Origin: Physella acuta
Lineage: Eukaryota > Mollusca > Gastropoda > Physidae
NCBI RefSeq assembly: GCF_028476545.1
Contig: NW_026732301.1
Span: forward strand, 1-64,000
Length of the DNA stretch: 64,000 nt
Direction of reading: 5' to 3'
Numbering within the stretch: the first letter of the stretch is position 1; each line of letters opens with the position of its first letter. This document shows, one piece after another, positions 44,590 through 56,130 of this stretch. The position numbers were made by a program, and so were the translations under genes. The notes below the pieces were generated by a model that saw only the letters and a list, made by a program, of their open reading frames with translations, ran no database searches and had not been told where the DNA came from.

Positions 44590-45760
44590 ATTTTTTCTCA
44601 AATTGTTCTTTACCTATTTCATTATTGAAAAGGCATGTTCACACATGTGTGATGTTTCAAAATTCGAAAGGAACTTTGATGCACAAGTTTTAATATTAGG
44701 AAAGTCCTCCATGGGTAAAAACTTATAAAAACCCACAAATCCTTCTTTGAACTTGTCTCTAAGAAGGTCATTTGCTTGCAATTCAATGATCTTCAGCTAG
44801 AGTTCATCTAGGCAACTGGCCACATTTGCTTACAATGGGTTTTGAAACAGGCTCTGATCGTCTGTCTTTGAATCCAAGTCAGAAAGTTGCTACTAATACT
44901 GCAGCTGGAGGTCTTTGTTTATCTCGCATGCAAATGCCGTGGGGAACTCAGCTGTCGCTTCAGCCATGAAGACCTTACACTGCTGAAAGTGCGTCAAGTT
45001 GTAGGCCTGTACTTGTTCCAAAAACATGAACAGTTTGGAACTGAGTGCCTTAAGGTTGGTGTATAGATAAAAAACTAGATTTCCTTGGCTTGTAGTTTTA
45101 GGTTCAGAAATTTAAAATGACTAGTTACGTCTGCAGCAGAGGCCAATTTCTATACCCACTATTCACTAGACATTAATGACTGTGCTTTGCCTTTACTTTC
45201 TAGGGAGAAGCATATTTCATTTCTTAACTTAAAAACTCTACTCAGAACTTTCTTTCAACCAAGCCATCTTACTGCTGTGTAAACTGCTAAATTTTGCGAT
45301 TCTGTGTTTATATCTTTCAACATGTCTTTGAACTACCTATGGTTGAGCCCACGTGACCTTATTAAATTCATCATCTTCACCACAAGATTCAGTACACTGC
45401 TAATGTCCAAATATTTAGCGCACAAAGCTTGCTGGTGAATAATACAGTGCAAAAACATTGGTTGTAGAATGTTTTTCTCTTTCGCTTGTCCAACTAAGCA
45501 TTTCTGTATGCCACTCATGTTCTTTCCTCCATCAACAGTCAGATAATTGATGATAGTCCAGCCCTAGTAATGATTTGCACATTTGTTTTTAACTCATTGA
45601 ATATATCCTATCCGGTAACAGTGCCATTCAAGGTATGTAGGGAAGCCAGCTCTTGTGTTATGTTCATGTCTTCACCCACACCTCTAATGAAGACAAGCAG
45701 TAGAGGTGGAACAGCTGTCCAGCGACATCCATTGCAATTTAAAAATGGCGAAGCATATTT
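44590..45760 (-). pseudogene. hAT transposase pseudogene C (GTF2IRD2/ZBED-like)
   Basis: The minus strand carries, in order: 'PPLLLVFIRGVGED', 'ELASLHTLNGTVTG', 'NYLTVDGGKNMSG', 'LHCIIHQQALCAKYLD', 'AVYTAVRWLG', 'VLSRVFKLRNEICFSLE', 'IIELQANDLLRDKFKEG' and 'FETSHMCEHAFSIMK'. These are the RNase-H-like catalytic core (with the Asp of TVDGGKN) and the hATC dimerisation motif of the hAT group that gave rise to GTF2IRD2, FAM200 and ZBED5. Several stops and frame changes separate the blocks, and the N-terminal BED finger is missing. A dead DNA transposon; its 5' terminal repeat is at about 45880-45928. Confidence 0.85.
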
Positions 45761-45879
45761 GCATTTTTCGCTATTTGAGTCACAATGTTTTCACTCATGT
45801 CTGCAACACGGTGGGCAACGGTATTTGCACCTAAAGCTACATTTTAAAATTGTTTTGAATTTTCTGGAGAAAGATCTTC

Positions 45880-45928
45880 GCGGGCCGGACGAGAGGACCT
45901 CACGGGCCAAAGAGTTTGGAGACCCCTG
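45880..45928 (-). repeat. Terminal inverted repeat end of hAT element C
   Basis: The minus strand reads CAGGGGTCTCCAAACTCTTT then GGCCCGTGAGGTCC. 'CAGGGGTC.CCAAACT' is a typical hAT (Charlie-like) terminus. It sits 5' of the transposase remnant, as expected. The matching opposite end was not found near 44400-44590. Confidence 0.7.
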
Positions 45929-45934
45929 GTTTAA

Positions 45935-47031
45935 ATCATGAGAAGCCTATGCAATAAGTTGCCAACATGTATGAATAATAAACCAGAAATTGTGTAAAAA
46001 AAAAAAAGAAACCAAAATCCGGATGAGAAACCCACCATAACAAAACATTTCCTGGGTATCACTAAATACTTAAGAGCAGTTTGTAAATTAGAGTTTGTGA
46101 ATCAATACTTACTATTAGTCTACACCTGAAAAATGTGATGAATAATAACCTTAATATTTTTTGTCTAATTTAATTGTGTATTATTGTAGTTTATGTTTCT
46201 AAATAATAAAAATATATTGACACGCTTAGAAAATAGAGTTTTTGTGTTTTTTTCACGTGTGTGTAAGGTAGTTAGTCACCCTACATCATGTCGCTGAATG
46301 CACGGGTCAATGTATGCGTCACATATATGACAGTAACCTGATGACCATAGACAACCTATGCCTTTAAGTTAGCATTACATTTGTACCATCTTATCTTCGT
46401 TATTTTCAACTGAGTTGGAAGACACATTATTTTTCATTCTTTCGAACAGGTGACATTTTAAAAGGTAATATTTTTAGCTAAAAGAAAAATAGAAAGCCAC
46501 ACAACATTAATCTACTGAATAATTTGCTTGTGATGAAAAGCAACATTTAATAAGCACGCGTTATTCGTTTTCTAAATGTATCATTAGCATTAATAAAACA
46601 TTCAAAATCAGCTTTTTCTTGTATAAGTATTTAATAATAATTTAAATTTGGTTTAATAGATCCTAAAAAATGTTTGGGCATATTTTTCTTGTTTTTCTTC
46701 TTTTTAATTTTGATTTATTTAGTTAGGAATCGGTTTTGTGTCGGTGAGTTGTTTCCCATTAATACTGTAGAAAATAAATGGGAAGAAATTTTGATATGCT
46801 TGTTTAAAATGCCAATTCAAATTAATATTCATTTACTTAATTTAAGATCACACAATCTTATAATAGCTGTGTATTTCCACTAATAAATAGAACATACCAT
46901 TGCCTTAATATGGGCTGATTATTTGAAGAGTTTCAAATAAATTTTTATAACTGAATGAGAAGTCATATGAGGGTGGAGTAGAAGAATGTTTGATTCTATA
47001 TATAACTGTAATTGTTCAGTAATGAATATAC

Positions 47032-47033
<2 letters not shown>
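45935..47033. other. AT-rich spacer, no gene seen
   Basis: No conserved frame. About 46400-46430 ('caactgagttggaagaca') echoes 35428-35445 on the other strand. Nothing else recognised. Confidence 0.4.

Positions 47034-47082
<49 letters not shown>
47034..47082. repeat. (TA)n microsatellite
   Basis: About 48 bp of TA, followed by CT/AC-rich sequence ('ctaacactatctaactacaa') up to about 47340 with no recognised identity. Confidence 0.95.
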
Positions 47083-47084
<2 letters not shown>

Positions 47085-47369
47085 TAACACCTGACTGTCT
47101 ACTAACACTATCTAACTACAACTAACACTACATTTCTCCCTACACACTTCTATGACCATCCCAAACACTATCTACTTTTAACTCTCTACATTTTGCCCCT
47201 AGCGCTACCTCTCTCTAACTACTGACCTAACTACTGACCCACGCTTCAGTGGTCATCTGACCGTATCACTTGACCTGTCATCTCCTGTAATGTTGGTCTA
47301 CCTAACTACGTTATGCTCTGTTTCTGATAACTTATACTTGACGTATATAACTTAAACTTGCGTCATCAT

Positions 47370-47525
47370 CTATATATATAATTCTCTTCTTGGATACCGT
47401 AGAAAACACCACATGGTCTGGTGAGCTGTGGTTCACGTTGAATGTTTACATTGGTAGAGCCGGTTTTAGTGACGGTTATTAGGGGCAGATAATTTACTTT
47501 GAAACGATTTTAAACGAAGGTGAGT
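47370..47525 (+). mobile_element. Helitron-like repeat (uncertain), copy 2, left part
   Basis: 'tctatatatataattctctt', 'accacatggtctggtgagc', 'ttttagtgacggttattagg', 'ggcagataattt' and 'gaaacgattttaaac' match 24011-24230. The right half is missing. Confidence 0.45.
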
Positions 47526-47801
47526 ACATAAGAGGACGCTGGTATGAATTTAACTGATTTATTTACGTAATTTTTTTTGCCTTACAAATGAAATGTGTTA
47601 TTCTTTTTTTTTTACACCATATTATTTTAATGATTTCATAATATAATTTAATGTGTAGTTTATCTGGTGTGTACCTGAGATAACCAACTTAAAGAAAAAA
47701 AATATATAGAGTATAACATAAACTAATGACATAGATATAGAAGCATATAGAAGTAATTCGGGGAAGCACTGTCTAATAAGACATTATTCAGTCTTTAGAA
47801 C
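47526..47801. other. AT-rich spacer, no gene seen
   Basis: No recognised feature before duplication block 2 copy B begins. Confidence 0.35.
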
Positions 47802-48329
47802 AAACGTAATTAAAAAATGATGTATAGACTTTTTTGTTTGGATTAGTTCATCGGTGGGCGCCCTCCACCATCCTCAAAAAACTTTAAGATGATTTCATCT
47901 ATACATTACCAATCGTGTATTTTTAGACGCGTGTCCTCGCTTTCTAAATGTGAATTATTAATACGTAAACAAAGCTGTCGCAATAGTTGTACATTTGTAG
48001 ATCAGATCTGGTTACGTAGATCCTGTTGTACGAACAACTGTACATTAAAAGATTGCGACGATTGGAAGTTTATTGTGGATAAAAAGTTACTTGCTAAGCA
48101 TAATGTTTTAAACAAAAGAATGTGTAAGGCAAATTTTCAAATACATACAGTTAAAAATATAATTAAATACATTTTGTTATCCATAAGCAGTGATATATAA
48201 TACTTTATTTTATAATTAGGAGACGTAAAAACAACTAACGTTACGCGGTATTTCTAAAGAAGGAGAATTAAGATAACAAGTTGGTATTGTGTTAACTAAG
48301 ACTGTAAATATATATTTTGGTAATATGTA

Positions 48330-48480
48330 TGTGTTAATTAGCGCTGTCCTAATAGCTACACTGTAATATGTATAGTTGTCCAGCTTCTGTGTAATTGTGT
48401 CCGTCAGTCTCGTCCATGTGAAGCCGTACAGTTTGAGTTTGTCACTATAATTGAGGTGTCGTATTTTGGCTTTCCTCTAT
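48330..48480 (-). repeat. 'YGFTWTRLT' repeat module, copy 4
   Basis: The minus strand reads LYGFTWTRLTDTITQKLDNY. This is the counterpart of copy 2 within duplication block 2. Confidence 0.6.
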
Positions 48481-48655
48481 ATTTCCTATTCTAGTGCTAG
48501 GGTTTGAAAAACATATTTTTTTTAAATTATTAGACATAATCAAAGCCATAATCATCGCTTTTCTTTAAAATATGTACAGAAAATAATTAATGCATTTGTT
48601 TATATACATCTAAATATGTCCATGCAGAGTTAAATCGTTTAACTATTCTTAATAG

Positions 48656-48656
<1 letters not shown>

Positions 48657-48734
<78 letters not shown>
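48657..48734. repeat. (TA)n microsatellite specific to duplication copy B
   Basis: Replaces a short 'aatatatcatttta' of copy A (13482). Therefore it expanded after the duplication, or contracted in A. Confidence 0.9.
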
Positions 48735-48743
<9 letters not shown>

Positions 48744-48914
48744 TTTTTAATTGCTTTTTTTTTATTTTTTGGGGAATATGGTAATATTATTATTGTATCT
48801 CCCTTATTATACATTTGCAAACAAATAATTTACGTTTGCAACTATAATAATTTAAATACAGTGTTGTCAATCCCCATGATACAACTTACGATAATTAAAA
48901 TTGGTATATGTTGT

Positions 48915-49185
48915 CAGTGGCGTAGCGACGTCGGGTGTCGGGCGGCACTTAATGGTGTCACCCCCCAGAGGCGTAGCGACCTTTCCCGGAGACAAACTTT
49001 CAATTTTCGATTTGCACCCTCCCTCATACATTCTATTTGCACCACCCCCTCTCAAACTTTAGATTTGCACCTCTTAAAACACTATTTGACATTAGAATTA
49101 ATCACTAAATTAAGTGTAATTTTCATTTGTCTCTATATGTTTTGCTATTTTTAACTTCGCCCCCACCCCCCACGCTACGTCTCTG
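48915..49185. mobile_element. C-rich hAT-like miniature element (paralogue of 13667)
   Basis: Left end 'cagtggcgtagcga', right end 'cacgctacgtctctg'. The left flank 'tatgttgt' is intact; only part ('ttgt') remains on the right. The C-runs are shorter than in the paralogue, and a second left-end-like 'agaggcgtagcgacc' sits inside (about 48967), suggesting a nested or rearranged copy. Confidence 0.8.
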
Positions 49186-50030
49186 TTGTTGATACATGAA
49201 CACAAGCTGTAGAAGTCAAGTCACTGGTAAAAATATGTTTTCTATATAAATGATCTGACATGATTTATGTAATATTACTTATTATATTTGAAAATATACC
49301 ATTGAAGCATATTATGATTAGAGTTAGCTGCCATCTGCGCCTACTTATCGGAAATCCTGATTTCCATTAGGTGCTATGCAATGACCAGTTTCACAAAGAA
49401 ACAAAATTAAAGTACTTGTGACTCGAGGCTTTTCAACTATATTACGCATGAGTCATTTTTGTATAATTACGCATATAATTTGAAATGTATTCAAATGTAG
49501 ATTTAAATTAAAAAAAAATTCAATGCGCCCCCGCCACACCTCCTTTTTTTGCAGTCATTTGACTCTACCAGCGTTCTGCCAATAAGTTAATTAAAAACTA
49601 AACTGAATAATTTTTAATATTTTAATTGTTTAAAAATATGCGATAGTACATATTCCGTTGTCGCAGCGTAAAAAGACCTGTATCAACGAAGTATTTCGAG
49701 ACTAGTTGGATTTAGAAATAAAAACACCACTGCTTTATATGGTTACGATTACATAAATAATATAATAAATACATAAGAAATGTCACACTATTTTAGCTTT
49801 TAAATAAACGAAAAAAAAATTCAATCCAATATTTATATAATTTTATTTTCTTATTAAAGTATTTTAAACCAACTTATATTTCAAACTATTTATGCAATGT
49901 ATTTTAAGTCCCCTCCCTTGCTAATCTTAAAACTTGAATCGGAATATACAGTACACAAATTTCATGAAGCTTGGTTGAATATAACTGACGGACGTTTTTT
50001 AAAGACTAGTGAAGAATACATTTATGACTG

Positions 50031-51235
50031 TCAGCAAACACTAGCTTTGTTATTTCTAGATTTTATTTTTTTTTTGTCGTGCTAACAAACAGTGTATTTT
50101 TATAATTCGCTTCTTCTCATTATGGAATTTCTCGCAGGGTTGCTAATGAGACAGTTGTCTGAACATTTTGTGTAAGTCAGAGTACCATAAACAGTGACAC
50201 ACATTTTGACGGGTCCGTAAATGAAAATTGACGTCAGAGTAAAATGTTGCCTAAAAGTTTTAGAAAAAAAATAACAAAATGAAAAGCATTTGAAGATCAG
50301 TCGAAACATTAATTAATCTGACGTTATTGCTTGTCTTTAAAATGTGTAAAAAAAAAAATAATTGGCTTTCAAAGTGTGATTATAAACATATTTTAGCATA
50401 TAAAGAAAATATAATCAAACTTTTTTCAGATCAGTCTATTTGTTTTTTTTTTTACTTTTGTGTTAAATAAAATATAGGTTGTAAGCGCCATGGGTGTTTG
50501 TGGTGTTGTGTATTGTTAGAACAACGAAATTGTCTGATACAAAACCCAGGTATCTGTAATACAGTAGTTCACGAGATGTATTTTTTGTTGCTGATGACTG
50601 GAAGATTTTGGTGATCTATTTTATTACTTGGTTGCTAATTATTGTACTAACGATGTATTGTAAAAGATTGATTAGAATGTCAGTTTTGCTGTGTGTTAAT
50701 TGTTATATGTTTTGCAGGAGGACCAACACGATTTCAAGAAACAAAATTCACTTGTTAATTTTTTAATTTTTTATGTAATTTATTTTTTTGTTGAGTTTAT
50801 AAAAAAAAATGCTAGATTTTTTTTTAATGGAGCGACACAACATAATCGTATTTTATTTTTTTTTTTATTTTTTTTTTAAATTTAAATTTAAATTTATTTT
50901 TTATTATACAATATTGATCGAGAACTTCAGCAAGACTGGCAACATTATTAAACCTAATTTTTTCAAATGTCTTTTTAAAAAGTAAGCAAACTCGATAAAG
51001 TTTTCCATAATTAAAAAAAAAAAAACAATAACAACCAAAAAATCGATGACAGAGATGTACAGTCATGTTCAGTTAACGTAAATAAATGGAACTAGCGAAA
51101 ACTGGCCATATACCAATGCTTTAAGGACAACTCTACATATGAAGGGTTTAGTAGACACATACGTTTTGTTAGGATAGGCACGTGTCGCATCTCGTGGGTC
51201 ATAGCCTGCCGATAAGAGCTTTTTCAGGATCTCTG
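50031..51235. other. AT-rich repeat-derived spacer, no gene
   Basis: 50100-50530 continues the larger repeat also seen near 57460 and 39850. T- and A-runs at 50850-51030 produce spurious frames. No supported gene. Confidence 0.45.
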
Positions 51236-51239
51236 TCCT

Positions 51240-51385
51240 GTTCTAGTCTCTCCAACTGTCCCCAGGTGTATCCAGGTTAGTCTATCCAACTGTCCCCAGG
51301 TGTATCCAGGCTAGTCTCTCCAACTGTCCCGATGTGTATCCAGGCTAGTATCTCCAACTGTCCCCAGGTGTATCCAGGCGATCCC
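51240..51385 (+). repeat. 34-bp minisatellite, second locus, about 4 units
   Basis: 'gtctctccaactgtccccag' and 'gtgtatccaggctagt' units identical to those of the array at 15851-16258. Confidence 0.92.
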
Positions 51386-51389
51386 GATT

Positions 51390-52105
51390 AAGTAACGTCC
51401 CACATATCAGCCTACAATTATATAACGTGTCACACATCAGTCTACATTTAAATATCATTTCAATACATCAACTTACACTTACGTATTATGTCACACTTAA
51501 TATACCAGATAACTAAACTATATTTTTTGTTATTTTTGTAGTGTATAAATCCGCAATAATAATGTGTATCTATATCAATGTCAGCGTCCTTACAACAGTT
51601 GAGTTGTTATGACAATCAAACATCATCTTCTTCAAGGAATAATAGTTAGTCATCTATCAGACACAACATAAGATAGAAATCTCTTTTATTTTGTTTGCTT
51701 ACAATTAAAGTAATAAGCAGAGCAATTACGAACAGCACCCAACAGACGTTAAAAATATGTTAAGTCTGTATTTGATCGATTTGATCGGAGAACCCCGATT
51801 CTAAATTTAAGATAACGAAACTCGATTCAAGAGTTAAGAATTCAAAATTAGTAATTAATTTTTATCTGAACTATTTTAGGTCTGACATATTTCATATTGA
51901 TATTTGTTACTTACGGTTTCTTATTTCTTCTTAATCAGACTTTAGATTAATTGTCTCATTTAACACAATCGTTTCGCAATATAGAGCTAGACAATTAAAC
52001 AAAGACTAAAATACTCATTCATATTATAACAAGTATTATAACTCTAATAAACACAATAAAGCATTCATAGTAATGTTAGGAACTTAGCATTCATTACATT
52101 TTGTT
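51390..52105. other. AT-rich spacer, no gene seen
   Basis: Short loose repeats ('taacgtcccacatatcagcc', 'taacgtgtcacacatcagtc') at 51392-51445. No supported frame. Confidence 0.4.
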
Positions 52106-52109
52106 TAGA

Positions 52110-52381
52110 GCATTAAAAATAACGAGCCTGCCCGCGGCATAACATACGCCGCTACTTAGTTTTTTTTGTTTTTTTTTTCTACTTTTCAGTAATTCATAAT
52201 TTGTGAATTCGACAGTGCCAACGCTGACACTAAAATATTTCTTAAAAACACTATAAGTAGCTCGTTAAGGACCATAACCCCCCCCCCCCTTCCCCCCCCC
52301 CCCCCCCCAACGTTTAAAATCGTTTCAAACTACTAAATTATCTGCCCCTAATAGCCGTCACTAAACCCGACTCCACGAAGA
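52110..52381 (-). mobile_element. Helitron-like repeat (uncertain), copy 3, inverted
   Basis: Reverse complement of about 24180-24450. The minus-strand end reads 'GCGGCGTATGTTATGCCGC', a hairpin, then GGGCAGGCTCGTTATT. Poly-C tracts are at 52280-52308. It adjoins the perfect inverted repeat at 52382. Confidence 0.45.
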
Positions 52382-52494
52382 TTCCTCCGTGGACATTTTT
52401 TTTCGATTTATAGCTCATATAAGGCGTCAAACTGACCTCGACTGACCGGTACCTTATATGAGCTATAAATCGAAAAAAAATGTCCACGGAGGAA
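52382..52494. repeat. Perfect 43-bp inverted repeat with 27-nt spacer
   Basis: Arms 52382-52424 and 52452-52494 are exact reverse complements, from 'ttcctccgtggac' to 'gagctataaatcg...gaggaa', including an uninterrupted eight-base T/A run on both sides. The spacer (52425-52451) is unrelated to the arms. Everything else in this window has drifted, so perfect pairing over 43 bp implies a very recent event, gene conversion between arms, or a palindromic artefact. Confidence 0.97.
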
Positions 52495-53635
52495 CCTCTT
52501 CATAACTCTTGAGGTCGTAGACCGACACTCGGGCGAATTAATTAAGCATTAAAATTCTCAATGTTTTCGAAAGCCTAAGCGAAGCTGGGCAGCATGCCTA
52601 GTTTACTAATAATCTGTATTAAGTATTAACGTTATATTCTAAATGCTCAGGTGTAGTGTTCAGATGTAATGAAATGCGTCATTTTCAACAGTAGGGGAGG
52701 CGATAAACACTTTACTGAAATACGTGGTATTTTTGTTGTTGTTTCCCTACAACTCATTTTCGTTGTTTTAGTGGAAAAGCGTGTCTTTACTTTTTTCTCA
52801 ATCGTCACCAAACCCACCCCCTCCTTCCACCCCTCCCCCTATCCTATCCAGATATGTCGTCATTTATAGACCATCCCTTATATATCTGGTACCCTGTTGT
52901 AAGCGAGAGATAAAGATAAATAGAGTTCGTACACACGTGTAGGCTTAACGACTGATACAGCTCAGGATTAGTAATGAATTAGTGCACCAGACACGTACAT
53001 GAAATAATACTTTTAATACATGTCTTTCAATCAACCAATAAACCGATTTATGTTAGTACATTCATAAAAATATAGTAAGCGCAAAACAAGTCTGTTTTTT
53101 TTTTAAATAATATATTTATTTTATAGGTTCTACGATTAACATTGAAGCCTAATAATACACATGTCCAAGAAAAAAAAATGATTGCCATGTACAGAGTGCT
53201 TGGCAATGGAAATAAAATTATGATAGGCCAATGACATTTTTATAAATTCATTATAAAAATGTAATGTAAAATTAATTTGTTTTTTTTTTATATTATATAG
53301 AAGATCTATATAGAAAAATTCAGCGAAAGAGTCGAACACAGAAGAGAATGTTGATTTAACAAAATCTTCGGTTGTCTTGCAAAAGTGTAAAATATAATAA
53401 TAATGTATGTAATTTTGTAATTACATTAATTTTTTTAAACATTACACTAAAAGAAATCTAAATATTATCATTATTGAAAATATTATATTGAGTTTATTGG
53501 TATGTTTTGTAACATAAAACGGTATGTCATTTTGTTTTTTGATTTTGCTTTATCAAACTAATTGTATATATCAATAAGGAAATTATTTCCCTTGCAAAAT
53601 TTCTAAGCTAGAAAAATATTATCTGCAATATTCAA
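52495..53635. other. Spacer with repeat fragments, no gene
   Basis: About 52560-52610 ('cctaagcgaagctgggcagc', 'atgcctagtttactaataat') looks like the tail of a dispersed element. About 52790-52900 matches 29830-29945. The remainder is AT-rich without a supported frame. Confidence 0.4.
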
Positions 53636-53965
53636 ACAAAATAAAAATACAAGCGACATTGCCTTTAATCATATGAAAACACTAAAATTAGTTAAAAAGA
53701 AAATGTGTCACATGTAAGTCAATATAAAGCTTCGGGTGAGTTTAATATGGCAGGTATTATGTTGACACAATCATTAATCAAGTTATTACAACTGTCATTT
53801 AAAGCAGACACTTCAATGGTCGGAGTAGTCGAGTGACTGAATGCACCGATTCTCTTCCCGACATGTTGACTACAATTAAAGCGTACTGTATGCTATGGGT
53901 TCTGTACGGAGGTCTTAGCTATGGGATCCGAACTTTCGACTTTCGAGTAAGCAATTGTGGGATAT
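53636..53965 (+). repeat. U2-like composite repeat, copy 6
   Basis: Leader 'ggtcggagtagtcgagtgac'; U2-like segment at about 53850-53885, the most diverged ('cttcccgacatgttgactac', 'attaaagcgta'), followed by 'gttctgtacggaggtcttag'. The SINE-like part is deleted, joining directly to 'gggatccgaactttcgac'. Confidence 0.72.
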
Positions 53966-54844
53966 AAAGGTCTAAATGTATCTACACCATGTTTAAAAGT
54001 AGTTACTGATTGTAATGTAAAGTGTTTTGGAAGCCATCTGTCATTTTATCTTTTATTTTCATCTTACCACGCCAAATTATTCGTACATTTATTTTAAATC
54101 TCCAGGCTATTTTGTATTCGTTTTTGAACTACTAATTTAATATTAACCTAAGCAAAACTCAAAATAATGTGTCCAAGCAAATTATCAAATGCATAGATTT
54201 AAAAAAAAAATAAATGCATGTGGGATTAGATATTGTGATCGAGTAATATCCAAGCGTGGTGATCTATAAAGATTTATATTATAACTGGGGATGTAATTAT
54301 AACGTAATTTATTTATTCGTTATATCCGCTGGTGTATCCCTTTGCCTGATAATCTAAAGAAGGATAATTAAGAAAATATGTTAACAAAAACGTTTCAAAC
54401 TGGACACGAAATTGTCCTTCTTTGGCAATATGCGAGTTGAGATGATAAGTGAGTAATGTTTTGATCTAAAACAGCTTTAAAAGAAATACAAATCAACTGT
54501 ATAAAATTGGGAAAAGTCTATCTCTCTTTAATATGGTGTGTTGCTTGTTTGCTTTAATATCGTGTTAATTATGTGTCTTGTGTAGTATTGTGCTAATGGG
54601 TGGTAGTGTGGCTCTAGTCTAATTATACCAATGTGTTCATTTCTTAAAGTGTTAATGCGTGTTCTAATGACATGTAGACCTATATCTTTAATTATTTTAT
54701 TTTTGTATTAGGGTTTGGTTGTTGATGTTGCTAATGGTGTTTTTAAAAATGAAATATCAGATGGGTTTATTTGCATGTTTTATAAAGTGGGTTGCTATTG
54801 TGCTAACTGTTATTGTAAAGATGTATTTTGGTAATAGTTATCTG
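53966..54844. other. AT-rich repeat-derived spacer, no gene
   Basis: About 53965-54160 matches 55290-55500 ('tatctacacc', 'gtagtta.tgattgtaatgt', 'tttggaagccatctg'), showing a local duplicated unit. No coding sequence. Confidence 0.45.
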
Positions 54845-55015
54845 TTTATTAGCGCTGCCCTAATGGTTGTACTACAATATGTATAGGTGCCCAGCTTCGG
54901 TTAATTGTGTCCGTTAGTCTCGTCCATGTGAAGCCGTACAGTTTGAGTTTGTCTGTCACTATAATTTGGGTGTCGTGCTTTATCTTTCCTTTCCGTTTCA
55001 CAGAGTTTTTGATTT
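54845..55015 (-). repeat. 'YGFTWTRLT' repeat module, copy 5
   Basis: Reads LKLYGFTWTRLTDTI on the minus strand, then shifts frame because of a small deletion ('cttcggttaattg' for 'cttctgtgtaattg'). Confidence 0.6.
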
Positions 55016-55589
55016 CTCTGCATTTATTTCGCCTCCGCTGCCTATTCCGTATCCTGTAAATGTCTCTTTTTTGTCTTCATTTATTTATCTATTCGTAGTT
55101 ACACATTGGTGTCGTCAGCGTATGCTATAATTTTCTTGGCTGACTGTTTGGTACTAGCAATCCTTTAAAGCGGTTGTCCTGCCTAATACGTTCTATGCTA
55201 AGAATGTGGGGTAGTGAGGGTGGTGGGATTGACTAGGTGAAGCTGTTGAGTACTTACGAGATGTCTTTCATTTAGAATAAACTTGTGAGTGAGCAATTGT
55301 GGGATATCAAGGTCTAAATATATCTACACCATTTTCAAAAGTAGTTAATGATTGTAATGTTATGTGTTTTGGAAGCCATCTGCAATATTCTTTTTTCTGT
55401 GCATCATATCATGCCAAAATCTTGCTACATACATTTTAAATCAGGCGATACGTATGGCTACTTTGTATTGATTTTTGTACTACTACATTAATATTTACAT
55501 ACAGCTAAATGTGGTAATAAAAAAATGAGTAGGCCTAAAGGCATATTATCTAATGCATTCATATAAAATTATAATTAAATAATCTGTGA

Positions 55590-55870
55590 TTAGACATTGT
55601 GATCCGGTATATTCCTTGTGTGGTGATATATATTGCTTGATTTCAAAAGTAGGGGAGGTAGATACAGCTGTATTGAGTTATGCAGTATTTTCGCTGTTGT
55701 ATCCCTTTGATTGGTATTCAGCTTCTGTACAAATGTGTGGGTCAGTCTCGTCCATGTGAAGCCGTACAGTTTAAGTTTGTCTGTCACTATAATTGTGGTG
55801 TCATATTTTGTTTTTCTGTCCGCTTCGCTTAATTTTGGATTTCTCCACATTTATTTTGCCTCCACTGCCT
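55590..55870 (-). repeat. 'YGFTWTRLT' repeat module, copy 6
   Basis: The longest continuous frame of the module: 86 codons on the minus strand beginning MWRNPKLSEADRKTKYD, then 'TDKLKLYGFTWTRLTHTF'. No known family was recognised. The right half of the frame leaves the module and enters unrelated sequence. Confidence 0.55.
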
Positions 55871-56130
55871 ATCCCGTATTATATAAATGTCTCTATTATT
55901 GTCTTCATTTATTTGCTCCGTCTGTAGTTAAACATTGGTGTCGTCAGTGTTACGCCGAGTGAGTGGTTTGAGTCACGTGATCCGATGACGATGCTACGAA
56001 ATACCACCATCATATTGATTACAACCTTAATCAACCATTGGGCTAGTTCACATTCAGACGACTAGATGACATTCATGGATAAGACAACTCCATAGTTCCT
56101 TCTTTCTGTTCTTTATTCTTATATCTACAT

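Larger units (their letters stand above)
47802..50030 (+). repeat. Segmental duplication block 2, copy B
   Basis: Collinear with 12550-15825. It retains the C-rich hAT element (48915-49185), gains a (TA)n array (48657-48734), and lacks both the roughly 480-bp segment at 13966-14447 and the hAT miniature element at 14828-15408. Beyond the point where copy A stops, it continues ('gaatacatttatgactgtca') in parallel with a third, diverged piece at 57355. Confidence 0.9.
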
